Part shown: positions 1-6,670 of the stretch, in pieces | Position numbering within the stretch: the stretch's first letter is position 1 | Layout: each line of letters opens with the position of its first letter | Translations under genes and position numbers: made by a program | The notes under the pieces: generated by a model | What the model was told of the DNA's origin: nothing | Seen by the model: only the letters and a program-made list of their open reading frames with translations | Database searches by the model: none | DNA from: an uncultured Eubacteriales bacterium | Lineage (GTDB): Bacteria; Bacillota; Clostridia; Oscillospirales; Oscillospiraceae | DNA length: 12,342 nucleotides | Direction: 5' to 3' | Assembly: GCA_900549645.1 (NCBI GenBank) | Contig: URPD01000054.1 | Location: forward strand, 1 to 12,342

Positions 1-121
1 GCTGCGCACCTGACAGGGATGGATTTTCGAGTGATTTTTGCTTTTTGAGACGCAGGCGGGCTGCCGCCCTTCAAGTCGAAAAAAGCAAAAAGCGCCGGAA
101 AGACGCACTGTCAGGCGTGTC
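1..121. repeat. Long imperfect palindrome, MITE-like or structured repeat
   Basis: Seen directly: three nested inverted arms share almost the same centre. The outer arms are CCTGACAG at 9-16 and its reverse complement at 108-115. The middle arms are TTTTTGCTTTTT at 35-46 and its complement at 80-91. The inner arms are GGCGG at 55-59 and CCGCC at 64-68 around a GCTG loop. Between the arms the two sides still align loosely, so the whole stretch could fold as one bulged hairpin of about 110-120 nt. No reading frame in it looks like protein. It ends a few bases before a gene fragment that seems to lack its 5' half, which suggests an inserted miniature element or dispersed repeat. It could instead be a structured RNA or a double terminator. 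The left boundary may lie outside the window. Confidence 0.55.
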
Positions 122-126
122 TGCTC

Positions 127-399
127 TTGTTAACCGATACTACGGTGGATGAATATATTACCGCGAATTGTGAGTATCCCGGAGAATGGGATGGAACCGT
201 TGAGAGAGTAGAAATTGTAAATGATTTGATTATTACAGTTGTTCGTATCTATCCCAAAGACAGACGCGCTTCTTTCCATGTAACTTCGTTTATCCAAACA
301 GGAAACGATAAAATTACAGCAATGGACGAATACTATGCCGATGACGGGATTGCACCGCAATGGAGATTGGATAAACACATTGGAACAGCTATCAAATAA
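127..399 (+). pseudogene. Probable 3' remnant of an NTF2/SnoaL-like protein gene
   Basis: The frame is open from base 49, and the first possible start near the recognisable part is a TTG at 127 with no Shine-Dalgarno sequence before it. The 90 residues look like the beta-sheet half of a small NTF2/SnoaL-like domain: EYPGEWDGTVERVE, then strands IITVVRIYP and SFHVTSFI, then the close MDEYYADDG-APQWRLDKHIG. I recall that ending from small NTF2-fold proteins of Firmicutes. Such proteins normally begin with about 40-60 residues of helices, which are missing here. In their place is the palindromic element at 1-121. The simplest reading is a gene truncated by insertion or rearrangement. A short intact protein starting at TTG 127 or GTG 145 is the alternative. 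The DNA is more AT-rich than the downstream genes. Nothing separates it from the lipoprotein gene by way of a terminator. Confidence 0.5.
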
Positions 400-449
400 C
401 TCCCAGCTTTCAGAAACGAGAAAAGCTCATCCCTCGGAGGTAATTTACT

Positions 450-2537
450 ATGAAGATGATCACCTCTGTAATCGCAGCTCTGTGTATTGCCCTGCTTCTG
501 TGCGCTTGCAGTCAAAAAGGCAATGACGGCTCAGATGTGCAGGACAGCACCGGCGCGGCGACAGTAAGCGGCGTATTTGGATATCATATCGAATACGACG
601 CACTGCCTGCCGGAATGTCGGTCACATGCGCGCAGACCGCTTCCGGCGACTCGGTTTACATTGCCGGTTTCAGCAGCGGCGATGTGCTGCATTTCGGCAA
701 GCTGTCCTCCGGAGAATTTGAGGAATATCAGCTGCCCGAAAGCATCGGCTACATACATGCAATCACCGTTTGCGGCGATGAGCTATGGGTGCTTGCCGGC
801 GACTGCCCCCGTTACTGGCAGGGCACGTCAGACATGCTTCAGCACAACGAGCAGGAGCGCTACGGGTTATTTCTAATAGGCTATGATTCGGGCGCAAATA
901 TTACCAAAATCTTTGAAGCCGACTCACAACTGACAGACGGCACAAGATTCACATCCCTGCGGTATTATAACGGGGACTTCTACATTCTCTCCCGCACCGG
1001 CCTGTATCAGCTTTCGGGAGACGGGACGCTGCTGAACAGCAGGCTTCTTGACGGCGGCCAATTCTTTGGGCAGGCCGTTTCCGCCGAGAATTACTACGTC
1101 TGTTACCTGTCATCCGCGGCCGACGGCGGTCAGGATGGGATAAATATCGACGTCCTCACCTCCCCGCAGGACTTCGGTTTTGAGACCTATCTGTTCGACA
1201 ATGAGAACAACATCATCGGCATAGGTGTTGACGACGCCGGGGCAGTTTTTGTAAACACTGAAAGCTCCCTCATCTACGCGAAACCTGCGCTTGAGGGCAG
1301 CATATACAGCTTCAGCGAGAACGGCATACTGGATTCCATCTATAACGAAATCATCGCCTTTGACGGCGGATATCTGCTGGTAAAGCCATCACAGAACCGT
1401 ATCGCAAAGCTGGTATACGGAGAAGCGAACACGCAGAAAACTGTTCTCCGCCTATGGGCAACAGCCGAGACCGGCACGCTGATTTCCCTTGTGGAGGATT
1501 TCAATGTGTCCGATCCGGACTACACACTAGTAATCGAGACCGAATACGACCTCGGTTCGGAAAGGATACGCGCAGAAATAATGTCCGGCGGCGGCCCGGA
1601 CATCTACGCGTTGGCTGAGACGCTGGAATTCGACGGAATCAGCGGCAGCACTATATTTGAGGATTTATATCCATACCTTGAGAAGAGCCGGACATTCTCG
1701 GCGGGCGACTTTGTTCCGACTGTTATAAAAACGCTTGAAACCGATAACAGCCTCTATGTTCTGCCGCTTGACTTCAGTATACGGACAGCCGTTAAGCGAA
1801 CCGACCTGCTTGCGGACGGCGGGCTTTCCGCCGCGCTGTCTCTCCCCCAAGTTGAGGACGGGAGCGTAAGCATTTTCCCGCAGAACGTTTCGCAGAATGA
1901 TATGTTTTACTGGCTCAGCAATATGTATCTCAATGACCACATGAAAAACGGAAAATGCGATTTCAATACGGAAGAGTACCTTTCCATACTGAAAGCATGT
2001 GCGTCCATAAGTATGAAAGAGGATGACGGAACGCCGTCGATCTATTCCGTTGAAAATATCTCGCGTCTGCTCAGGCTGCTTTACCTTCAGGAAGCCTACG
2101 GCGATGAATTCACCTTTCAAAGCGGGCTGGGTTCGTGTCTGTTTGTAAGCCAGAGCTTGGCCATATCAAACACGAGCGCCAATAAGGACGGCGCGTGGAG
2201 ATTCCTCGAATTCGCGCTCTCGTCCGGTGCATCGCAGACAAGCGACGCGGCGTTCCCGGTTCTCACGGCAGAACTCAGCGCTATGCTTGACGAGGGAAGC
2301 ACATCCGGCGTGTGGAGGTACAAGACCAACACATTTGAAAAGCTGACTCCGCACAGCAGTGAAGAGATACGAAGCTTGATTGAGTCTACATATTGCGCGC
2401 TGGATCAGTATCCGCCCTTGATTGAGATAATGAAAGAGGAAGCCACAAAGTATTTCTGCGGAGACCGCAGCGTGGAAGAGACAGCGCAGGTCACGCAGTC
2501 TCGCGCGGATATTTATCTCGCCGAGAGGTACAATTAA
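450..2537 (+). CDS. Lipoprotein: propeller-like N-terminal half plus ABC solute-binding domain
   Basis: The start is well supported, with GGAGG at 436-440 nine bases before ATG 450. Residues 1-20 form a lipoprotein signal peptide: a short charged start, a hydrophobic core and lipobox LCAC with the modified Cys at 20, so the 695-residue protein should be anchored on the outer face of the membrane. Residues about 40-325 are rich in short strands and Gly/Asp turns (GDSVYIAGF, GDELWVLAG, NGDFYILS, DGGYLLVKP), like propeller blades. From about 333 the protein resembles the extracellular solute-binding family 1: LRLWATAETGTLISLVEDFN at 333-352, SGGGPDIYAL at 379-388, and NKDGAWRFLEFALS at 578-591. 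Family 1 proteins are usually 400-550 residues and carry sugars or oligosaccharides to an ABC importer. Here the added half makes it longer, and no permease or ATPase gene is adjacent. It could deliver ligand to a distant permease or act as a surface sensor. The ligand cannot be read from the sequence. Confidence 0.82.
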   Translation: MKMITSVIAALCIALLLCACSQKGNDGSDVQDSTGAATVSGVFGYHIEYDALPAGMSVTCAQTASGDSVYIAGFSSGDVLHFGKLSSGEFEEYQLPESIGYIHAITVCGDELWVLAGDCPRYWQGTSDMLQHNEQERYGLFLIGYDSGANITKIFEADSQLTDGTRFTSLRYYNGDFYILSRTGLYQLSGDGTLLNSRLLDGGQFFGQAVSAENYYVCYLSSAADGGQDGINIDVLTSPQDFGFETYLFDNENNIIGIGVDDAGAVFVNTESSLIYAKPALEGSIYSFSENGILDSIYNEIIAFDGGYLLVKPSQNRIAKLVYGEANTQKTVLRLWATAETGTLISLVEDFNVSDPDYTLVIETEYDLGSERIRAEIMSGGGPDIYALAETLEFDGISGSTIFEDLYPYLEKSRTFSAGDFVPTVIKTLETDNSLYVLPLDFSIRTAVKRTDLLADGGLSAALSLPQVEDGSVSIFPQNVSQNDMFYWLSNMYLNDHMKNGKCDFNTEEYLSILKACASISMKEDDGTPSIYSVENISRLLRLLYLQEAYGDEFTFQSGLGSCLFVSQSLAISNTSANKDGAWRFLEFALSSGASQTSDAAFPVLTAELSAMLDEGSTSGVWRYKTNTFEKLTPHSSEEIRSLIESTYCALDQYPPLIEIMKEEATKYFCGDRSVEETAQVTQSRADIYLAERYN

Positions 2538-2550
2538 CCGGCCTTGGCCG

Positions 2551-2590
2551 CAAAAATTCCCATGCAATTAATTGCATGGGAGTTTTCATT
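2551..2590. terminator. Bidirectional rho-independent terminator
   Basis: A perfect 22-bp palindrome at 2559-2580 (half-site CCCATGCAATT) is flanked by an A-run at 2552-2556 and by TTTT at 2583-2586, so a hairpin with a U-tract forms on either strand. It lies between the convergent lipoprotein gene (stop 2537) and the BrnQ gene (stop at 2594) and would serve both. A smaller hairpin, CGGCC-TT-GGCCG at 2539-2550, immediately precedes it. Confidence 0.8.
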
Positions 2591-2593
2591 GCA

Positions 2594-3943
2594 TTACGCT
2601 TTTCTCCGCCGATAGATATGTATCGCAAGGCCGATCACGATGCCGAGCGCCGCGGGGCACAGCCAGCCGAGTCCCTGCCCGGCCAGCGGCAGCAGCTTCT
2701 CCGCCACGGCCTTGATCTCCTCGCCGTGCAGCGCGCTCCAGAGTCCTTTCGGCAGGGCGGCAAACATGTCGTAAATTGAAGCGATTGCCGTGAAGGTTAT
2801 CGTCCAGCGGAACACGACCGGGTCGTTTTTGAACAGTTTTCCGCAGAGCGTCAGCACGATCAGCATTATAGCGATGGGGTGCAGCAGCATCAGCACGGGG
2901 ACGGAATATTTGATAATCGCGTCAAGGCCGAGGTTTGCGAAAGCAAAGGACACGGCGCTGAACGTTATCGCCCACGCCTTATACGACGGCCCATTCTTGA
3001 ACAGTGCACTGAAGGTCTCGGCACAGCCGGTTATGAGGCCGACCGCCGTCTTGAGGCAGGCCAGTGTGACAGTTGCGGCGAGAACGATGAGGCCGGTATT
3101 TCCGAGGTAATACCGCGCTATCTGCGCGAAGGCCACTCCGCCGTTTGCGGCGGCGGGCAATGCGCCCCGGCTCTGCGCACCGATGACGGCAACGGCGACG
3201 TATATCAGCGCCATGAGCAAACAGCTCATCACGCCCGCGCGCACCGTGCTCCCGGCTATCGCGCCCGGCTCCTGCACGCCGAGGTCACGTATGACCTGAA
3301 CGACGATGATGCCGAAGGCGAGGCTTGCCAGCGCGTCCATGGTGTTGTAGCCCTCAAGGAAGCCGGTGAAAAACGGCTGCGCCGCGTATTTCCCCTCCGG
3401 CGCGACATCCGCGACGGCGGCGGTCGGGTGCAGCATGGCGGAGACTATGAGCACCGTCAGAAACAGCAGGAAGCAGGGGTTGAGCACCTTGCCCACCCAG
3501 ACGAGTATCTTGCCCGGCCTCAGCGCGAAAAGCAGTACGGCGGCGAAGAACGCCAGCGAGAACAGCAGAAGATACAGCTTCGTGTTGCCCTGCGGCAGCA
3601 CCTGCTCCAGCCCGACGGTGAACGACGTTGTGGCGCAGCGCGGGACCGCGAAGAACGGGCCGATTGTCAGGTACAGCAGGCAGGTAAAGCCCAGCGAGAA
3701 GCCGCGGCTCACCTTCAGTCCCATATCGTACAGCCCGCTTGAACGGCTTATGCCGAGCGCCGCCACACCCATGAGCGGCAGGCCGACGCCGGTTATCAGG
3801 AAGCCCGCGGCCGCCTGCCAGATATGCCGTCCCGCCATCTGACCCATGTATACGGGGAAGATCAGGTTCCCCGCGCCGAAGAACAGGCCGAACAGCATAC
3901 TTGCGACGTAGATATATTCTTTAGAGCTTAATTTCTTTTTCAT
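2594..3943 (-). CDS. brnQ: Branched-chain amino acid transporter, BrnQ family
   Basis: This is an integral membrane protein of the LIVCS/BrnQ family, which imports leucine, isoleucine and valine with Na+ or H+. Counting from the ATG at 3943 it has 449 residues, the usual family length, with about 12 hydrophobic segments. Family hallmarks are LFGLFFGAGNLIFP at 17-30, GPFFAVPRCATTSF at 95-108 and FLEGYNTMDALASLAFG at 195-211, followed by a basic tail, YRRRKA. The frame is open further upstream, but that part overlaps the SNF gene and looks nothing like BrnQ. The start is therefore ATG 3943 (MKKKLSSKEY) or ATG 3949, two codons earlier. Neither has a Shine-Dalgarno sequence, and both lie 5-11 bases after the SNF stop, so reinitiation from the upstream gene is likely. 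The substrate range within branched-chain amino acids is inferred. Confidence 0.93.
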   Translation of the reverse strand: MKKKLSSKEYIYVASMLFGLFFGAGNLIFPVYMGQMAGRHIWQAAAGFLITGVGLPLMGVAALGISRSSGLYDMGLKVSRGFSLGFTCLLYLTIGPFFAVPRCATTSFTVGLEQVLPQGNTKLYLLLFSLAFFAAVLLFALRPGKILVWVGKVLNPCFLLFLTVLIVSAMLHPTAAVADVAPEGKYAAQPFFTGFLEGYNTMDALASLAFGIIVVQVIRDLGVQEPGAIAGSTVRAGVMSCLLMALIYVAVAVIGAQSRGALPAAANGGVAFAQIARYYLGNTGLIVLAATVTLACLKTAVGLITGCAETFSALFKNGPSYKAWAITFSAVSFAFANLGLDAIIKYSVPVLMLLHPIAIMLIVLTLCGKLFKNDPVVFRWTITFTAIASIYDMFAALPKGLWSALHGEEIKAVAEKLLPLAGQGLGWLCPAALGIVIGLAIHIYRRRKA

Positions 3944-3954
3944 GGTCATAAAAA

Positions 3955-5280
3955 TTAAAACGAAATATGTTTGAACAGCGCCACACAGCAGAGCACCACT
4001 GCAATCGGCACATACACATAGCGCCCCACGCCGTACCACAGCGCGCCGCGCGTCCTGCCGCTGCCGGTGTTGATGGCGTCGAGCAGTTCATCCTTCTTCA
4101 TCACGTAGAACCACGACACTGCGCCGAGCGTCGCGCCGATGGGGATGATGTAGATCGACACAAGATCCATCCACGGCCCCCATTTGCTTATCGGCTCCAT
4201 TCCTATGCCAAAGCCGAGGCAAAGCAGGCCGAGGAGTATCAGCACGGCGGTGCGGCTGAGCTTCGGGAAGCGATTGAGGAGCGATTCCGCCACGGCTTCA
4301 AACATGTTCTGAAGCGAGCTGACCCCGGCGAATATCATGGCGATATACAGTATGACCGCGAACAGCCGTCCGAGCGGCACATCCTGCAATATGGTCGGCA
4401 GAGTCACGAACAGCAGGCTCGGCCCGGAGCCGACGTCAAGCCCGTAGGCAAAGCAGGCCGGGATGATGACCAGCGCCGCGACTATCGCCGCTATCGTATC
4501 AAACAGCGCGGTGTGCTGTGCGACGTCGACCACGTCCTCGTCCTTCGGCAGATACGCGCCGTAAACTATCATGCCGCTGCCGGTCACGGACAGTGAGAAG
4601 AACGCCTGTCCCATCGCCCATATCCAGATCATCGGATCCTTGAGCGCCTCCCAGCGCGGCGTGAACATGAAGCGGTAGCCCTCGGCAACGCCCGGCAGGA
4701 ACGCCACGCGCACCGCGAGCACGAGGAAGATGACGAAGAACAGCGGCATCATCACCTTGTTTGTCTTTTCGATGCTGTGCGCGCCGAGAAACAGCGTCAG
4801 CAGCGTACCGGCAACCACGATGATATGATACGGCACGACAGAGTACGGCTTCGACGAAAACTCGCCGAACCACGCCGCAGTGTCGGCGCTCATAAGCGTC
4901 CCGGCCAAGGAGTCGACCAGCGCCTTGAGAACGTAGGTGACTATCACGGCGTAGCCTATTGCGATGCACAGCGAGCCCGCCAGCGGCAGCCAGCCGAGCA
5001 CGGCTCCGGCCTTGCCGCAGCCCTTGCCGCGCGTCCCCCACGCGCTTTTATATGTTCCCAGAGTGCCGGTGGCGGCTCTGCGCCCCATAGCGAATTCCGC
5101 CGGCAGCCCGACATAACTGAAAATGAACACGAACAGCAGATATATGAGCAGGAACGCCCCGCCGCCGTTGCTGCCCATTTTATTCGGGAAGCCCCAGACG
5201 TTCGCCATACCGACCGCCGAGCCGACGGATGCGAGGATGAAGCCCCAGCGGCTTGCGAAGCTTGATGTATTTTTCTTCAT
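3955..5280 (-). CDS. Sodium-dependent amino acid symporter, SNF/NSS family
   Basis: This is a LeuT-fold secondary transporter of 441 residues with 11-12 predicted membrane segments. Members of the family couple Na+ entry to amino acid uptake. TM1 carries the discontinuous-helix motif at 19-43 (GSAVGMANVWGFP, then NGGGAF). TM6 carries GQAFFSLSVTGSGMIVYG at 224-241, and TM8 carries FAGVSSLQNMFEAVAESL at 318-335. The residue matching LeuT Arg30, part of the outer gate, is Gly30 (VWGFP rather than the usual W-R-F-P), so the gate may differ. I believe such GMANVWGFP variants occur as a Firmicutes subgroup. The start is supported by GGGAGAAG just before ATG 5280. It is the first gene of a pair with brnQ, and the promoter is not obvious because the tRNA terminator hairpin occupies the upstream space. 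The substrate is unknown. Confidence 0.92.
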   Translation of the reverse strand: MKKNTSSFASRWGFILASVGSAVGMANVWGFPNKMGSNGGGAFLLIYLLFVFIFSYVGLPAEFAMGRRAATGTLGTYKSAWGTRGKGCGKAGAVLGWLPLAGSLCIAIGYAVIVTYVLKALVDSLAGTLMSADTAAWFGEFSSKPYSVVPYHIIVVAGTLLTLFLGAHSIEKTNKVMMPLFFVIFLVLAVRVAFLPGVAEGYRFMFTPRWEALKDPMIWIWAMGQAFFSLSVTGSGMIVYGAYLPKDEDVVDVAQHTALFDTIAAIVAALVIIPACFAYGLDVGSGPSLLFVTLPTILQDVPLGRLFAVILYIAMIFAGVSSLQNMFEAVAESLLNRFPKLSRTAVLILLGLLCLGFGIGMEPISKWGPWMDLVSIYIIPIGATLGAVSWFYVMKKDELLDAINTGSGRTRGALWYGVGRYVYVPIAVVLCCVALFKHISF

Positions 5281-5330
5281 TTCTTCTCCCGTTGCTTTCT
5301 GTAAAATCCTTGCTATTTCCCCGTATTATG

Positions 5331-5366
5331 AAAATTCGCTGATTTCGTACGAAATCAGCGAATTTT
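5331..5366 (-). terminator. Perfect 36-bp palindrome ending tRNA-Pro transcription
   Basis: The half-site AAAATTCGCTGATTTCGT is followed without a spacer by its exact reverse complement, giving 18+18 bp. On the minus strand the hairpin begins at the last A of the tRNA's CCA and ends in AATTTTC, so it can act as an intrinsic terminator for the tRNA and separate it from the SNF gene. Perfect symmetry means it works equally on the other strand, and the duplex could also be a protein-binding site. Confidence 0.7.
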
Positions 5367-5441
5367 GGTCCGAGTGACTAGATTCGAACTAGCGGCCTCT
5401 TGAACCCCATTCAAGCGCGCTACCAACTGCGCTACACCCGG
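5366..5441 (-). tRNA. tRNA-Pro(GGG), CCA encoded
   Basis: The full cloverleaf can be read on the minus strand. The acceptor stem is CCGGGTG pairing with CACTCGG, with one G-U pair. The D arm is GCGC-AGTTGGTA-GCGC. The anticodon stem is CTTGA/TCAAG with loop ATGGGGT, giving anticodon GGG (plus-strand 5406-5408). The T arm is GCTAG-TTCGAAT-CTAGT. The discriminator is A, followed by an encoded CCA at 5368-5366. G37 after the anticodon fits proline tRNAs, where it becomes m1G37. Position 8 is U, the usual target of the ThiI-dependent 4-thiouridine modification; thiI is also present in this window. The mature tRNA without CCA covers 5369-5441. Confidence 0.96.
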
Positions 5442-5465
5442 AAATATTAACTTTCTTTCAGCCCG

Positions 5466-5500
5466 ATTATATTAGCACAGCCGCGCGAAAAATGCAAGCC
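5466..5500 (-). promoter_or_regulatory. Probable promoter of tRNA-Pro
   Basis: On the minus strand a consensus -10 TATAAT lies at 5471-5466, about 24 bases upstream of the mature tRNA 5' end. The best -35-like hexamer, TTGCAT, lies 20 bases further up, which is longer than the usual 17, so the -35 assignment is weak. The spacer contains GCGCGGCTGTG, which closely matches the spacer upstream of the GH3 gene. Confidence 0.6.
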
Positions 5501-5664
5501 CTATTTTCATATTATTCAAAAATTTTCTGCGAAGCGTCCGCTTTTTTCAGCCAATCACGCACCATATGAGCCGCAAAATCGGGCTTACGGGGTCATTTTC
5601 GCCGTGCCCGCGGCGCATTTTAAGAAAAGTTCAACAAAACGTAAGCTATTTTTGAATATTTCTC
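5501..5664. other. Intergenic stretch between divergent promoters, no gene seen
   Basis: This stretch separates the tRNA promoter from the promoter of the E2-like gene. It holds no convincing reading frame. The only structure I see is a short AAGC-GTCC-GCTT stem followed by T residues at about 5532-5547, which on the plus strand resembles a weak terminator. No riboswitch fold or operator is recognisable. Confidence 0.5.
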
Positions 5665-5693
5665 TTGTATTATTGTGCAGAAACCTGTATAAT
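5665..5693 (+). promoter_or_regulatory. Sigma-A-type promoter of the E2-like gene
   Basis: The -35 box TTGTAT is at 5665-5670 and the consensus -10 TATAAT is at 5688-5693, with a 17-base spacer. Transcription should start near 5700, giving a leader of about 35 bases before the ATG at 5736. Upstream DNA is rich in A and T runs, which may act as an UP element. Confidence 0.7.
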
Positions 5694-5722
5694 GTCAATG
5701 CTTAAAAAATTGAAACCATATT

Positions 5723-5727
5723 GGGAG
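5723..5727 (+). promoter_or_regulatory. Ribosome binding site deciding the start at 5736
   Basis: GGGAG lies eight bases before ATG 5736. The frame also has a TTG at 5721, but that codon overlaps this site and has no site of its own, so the ATG is the start. Confidence 0.8.
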
Positions 5728-5735
5728 TGATACCA

Positions 5736-6614
5736 ATGAGCAAATACAAACGCCGCTTTGGAGACCGTAAGGAAGGCCGTCTGCTGCGTTCCCTGCCGGC
5801 ATTTGCGAAATTTGTCCCGTTCATCATGCCGACCAGAAACGACGCCTGCAACCAGTACGAGGAGTCCTTCGAGGTGTCCGATGTTGACCGCCGCCTGCGC
5901 AAGCTGAGGGTTGACGGCTATAAGGGCATCGGCATCCTGCATTTCATAATCGCGGCTTACATACGCGGCGTATCCATGCTGCCGGGAATGAACCGCTTCG
6001 TCGTCGGCCGCCGCATCTACGCGCGCGACAACATCGAAGTCGTCATGACCGTCAAGCGCAGTCTCGCCATCGACGCGACCGAGACTACGATCAAGGTCGT
6101 CTTTGAACCGACGGACACGATATTCGACGTTTACCGCAAGATGAGCGAGAAGATAGACGAGATAAAGACCGTCGAGGGTAACAACAACACCGAGGACGTC
6201 GCGGAGGCAATGTGCAAGGCGCCCCGCTTCCTGCTCCGCTTTGCGCTGACGATACTGCGCATCATGGACTACTTCGGCTGGCTGCCGCAGAGTCTGCTCG
6301 ACGCAAGCCCGTTCCACGGCTCCATGATAATCACCGACCTCGGCTCGCTCCGTATCGGCCCCATATATCACCACATCTACAACTTCGGTACGCTGCCCGT
6401 GTTCATCTCCTTCGGCGCGAAGCGTCACGCCTATGAGCTTGACCGCCACGGCAACATGGTCGACCGCAAATACGTCGACTGCAAGTTCGTCATGGACGAG
6501 CGCACCGTTGACGGTCACTACTATGCTCAGTTTTTGCAGGCATTCCGTTATATCTGCCAGCACCCTGAGATAATCGAGACTCCGCCGACCAAGGTCGTCG
6601 AGGACGTGTTCTGA
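5736..6614 (+). CDS. Stand-alone 2-oxo acid dehydrogenase E2 core-like protein, active-site His replaced
   Basis: The protein has 292 residues from ATG 5736. It resembles the CAT-like acyltransferase core of 2-oxo acid dehydrogenase E2. HFIIAAYIRGVSMLPGMNRF at 69-88 matches the E2 region before the N-R/N-A-S segment, TDLGSLRIGPIYHHIYNFG at 200-218 matches the S-N-(L/P)-G region, and DERTVDG at 254-260 matches the DHRxxDG active-site motif. In true E2 the His of that motif is catalytic; here it is Glu255, while Asp259 and Gly260 are kept. There is no lipoyl domain, no E1-binding domain, and no E1 or E3 gene nearby. The basic N-terminus (KYKRRFGDRKEGR) is another difference. A hydrophobic patch near 165-185 may contact membrane. 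I believe homologues are common in Clostridia under E2-type names, but the function is unknown and ordinary acyltransfer is doubtful. It is monocistronic, with its own promoter and terminator. Confidence 0.8.
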   Translation: MSKYKRRFGDRKEGRLLRSLPAFAKFVPFIMPTRNDACNQYEESFEVSDVDRRLRKLRVDGYKGIGILHFIIAAYIRGVSMLPGMNRFVVGRRIYARDNIEVVMTVKRSLAIDATETTIKVVFEPTDTIFDVYRKMSEKIDEIKTVEGNNNTEDVAEAMCKAPRFLLRFALTILRIMDYFGWLPQSLLDASPFHGSMIITDLGSLRIGPIYHHIYNFGTLPVFISFGAKRHAYELDRHGNMVDRKYVDCKFVMDERTVDGHYYAQFLQAFRYICQHPEIIETPPTKVVEDVF

Positions 6615-6634
6615 TACATATTAAAGATAAAACC

Positions 6635-6662
6635 CAGCCGCCGGAAGCTTTTCCGGCGGCTG
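6635..6662. terminator. Bidirectional terminator between convergent genes
   Basis: A 12-bp perfect stem, CAGCCGCCGGAA at 6635-6646, pairs with its complement at 6651-6662 around a GCTT loop. On the minus strand the stem is followed by GGTTTTATC, a usable U-tract for the GH3 gene. On the plus strand the following GTTCTTCGTT is poorer but plausible for the E2-like gene. Confidence 0.8.
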
Positions 6663-6670
6663 GTTCTTCG

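Noticed and set aside
2879..3742. A 287-residue open frame on the plus strand
   Set aside because: It is antisense to brnQ and rich in Arg, Glu and Gly with no hydrophobic pattern or family motif.
3944..4039. N-terminal extension of brnQ upstream of 3943
   Set aside because: It overlaps the end of the SNF gene and its residues do not resemble BrnQ; MKKKLSSKEY is the typical start.
5366..5441. tRNA-Pro as an attachment site for an integrated element
   Set aside because: I see no integrase gene and no direct repeat of the tRNA 3' end elsewhere in the window.
5531..5547. Short stem followed by T residues in the intergenic stretch
   Set aside because: The stem has only four solid pairs, and no transcript on the plus strand is expected to arrive here, so it is not called as a terminator.
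5670..6563. A 297-residue open frame on the minus strand
   Set aside because: It is antisense to the E2-like gene, which has its own promoter, ribosome binding site and family motifs on the plus strand.
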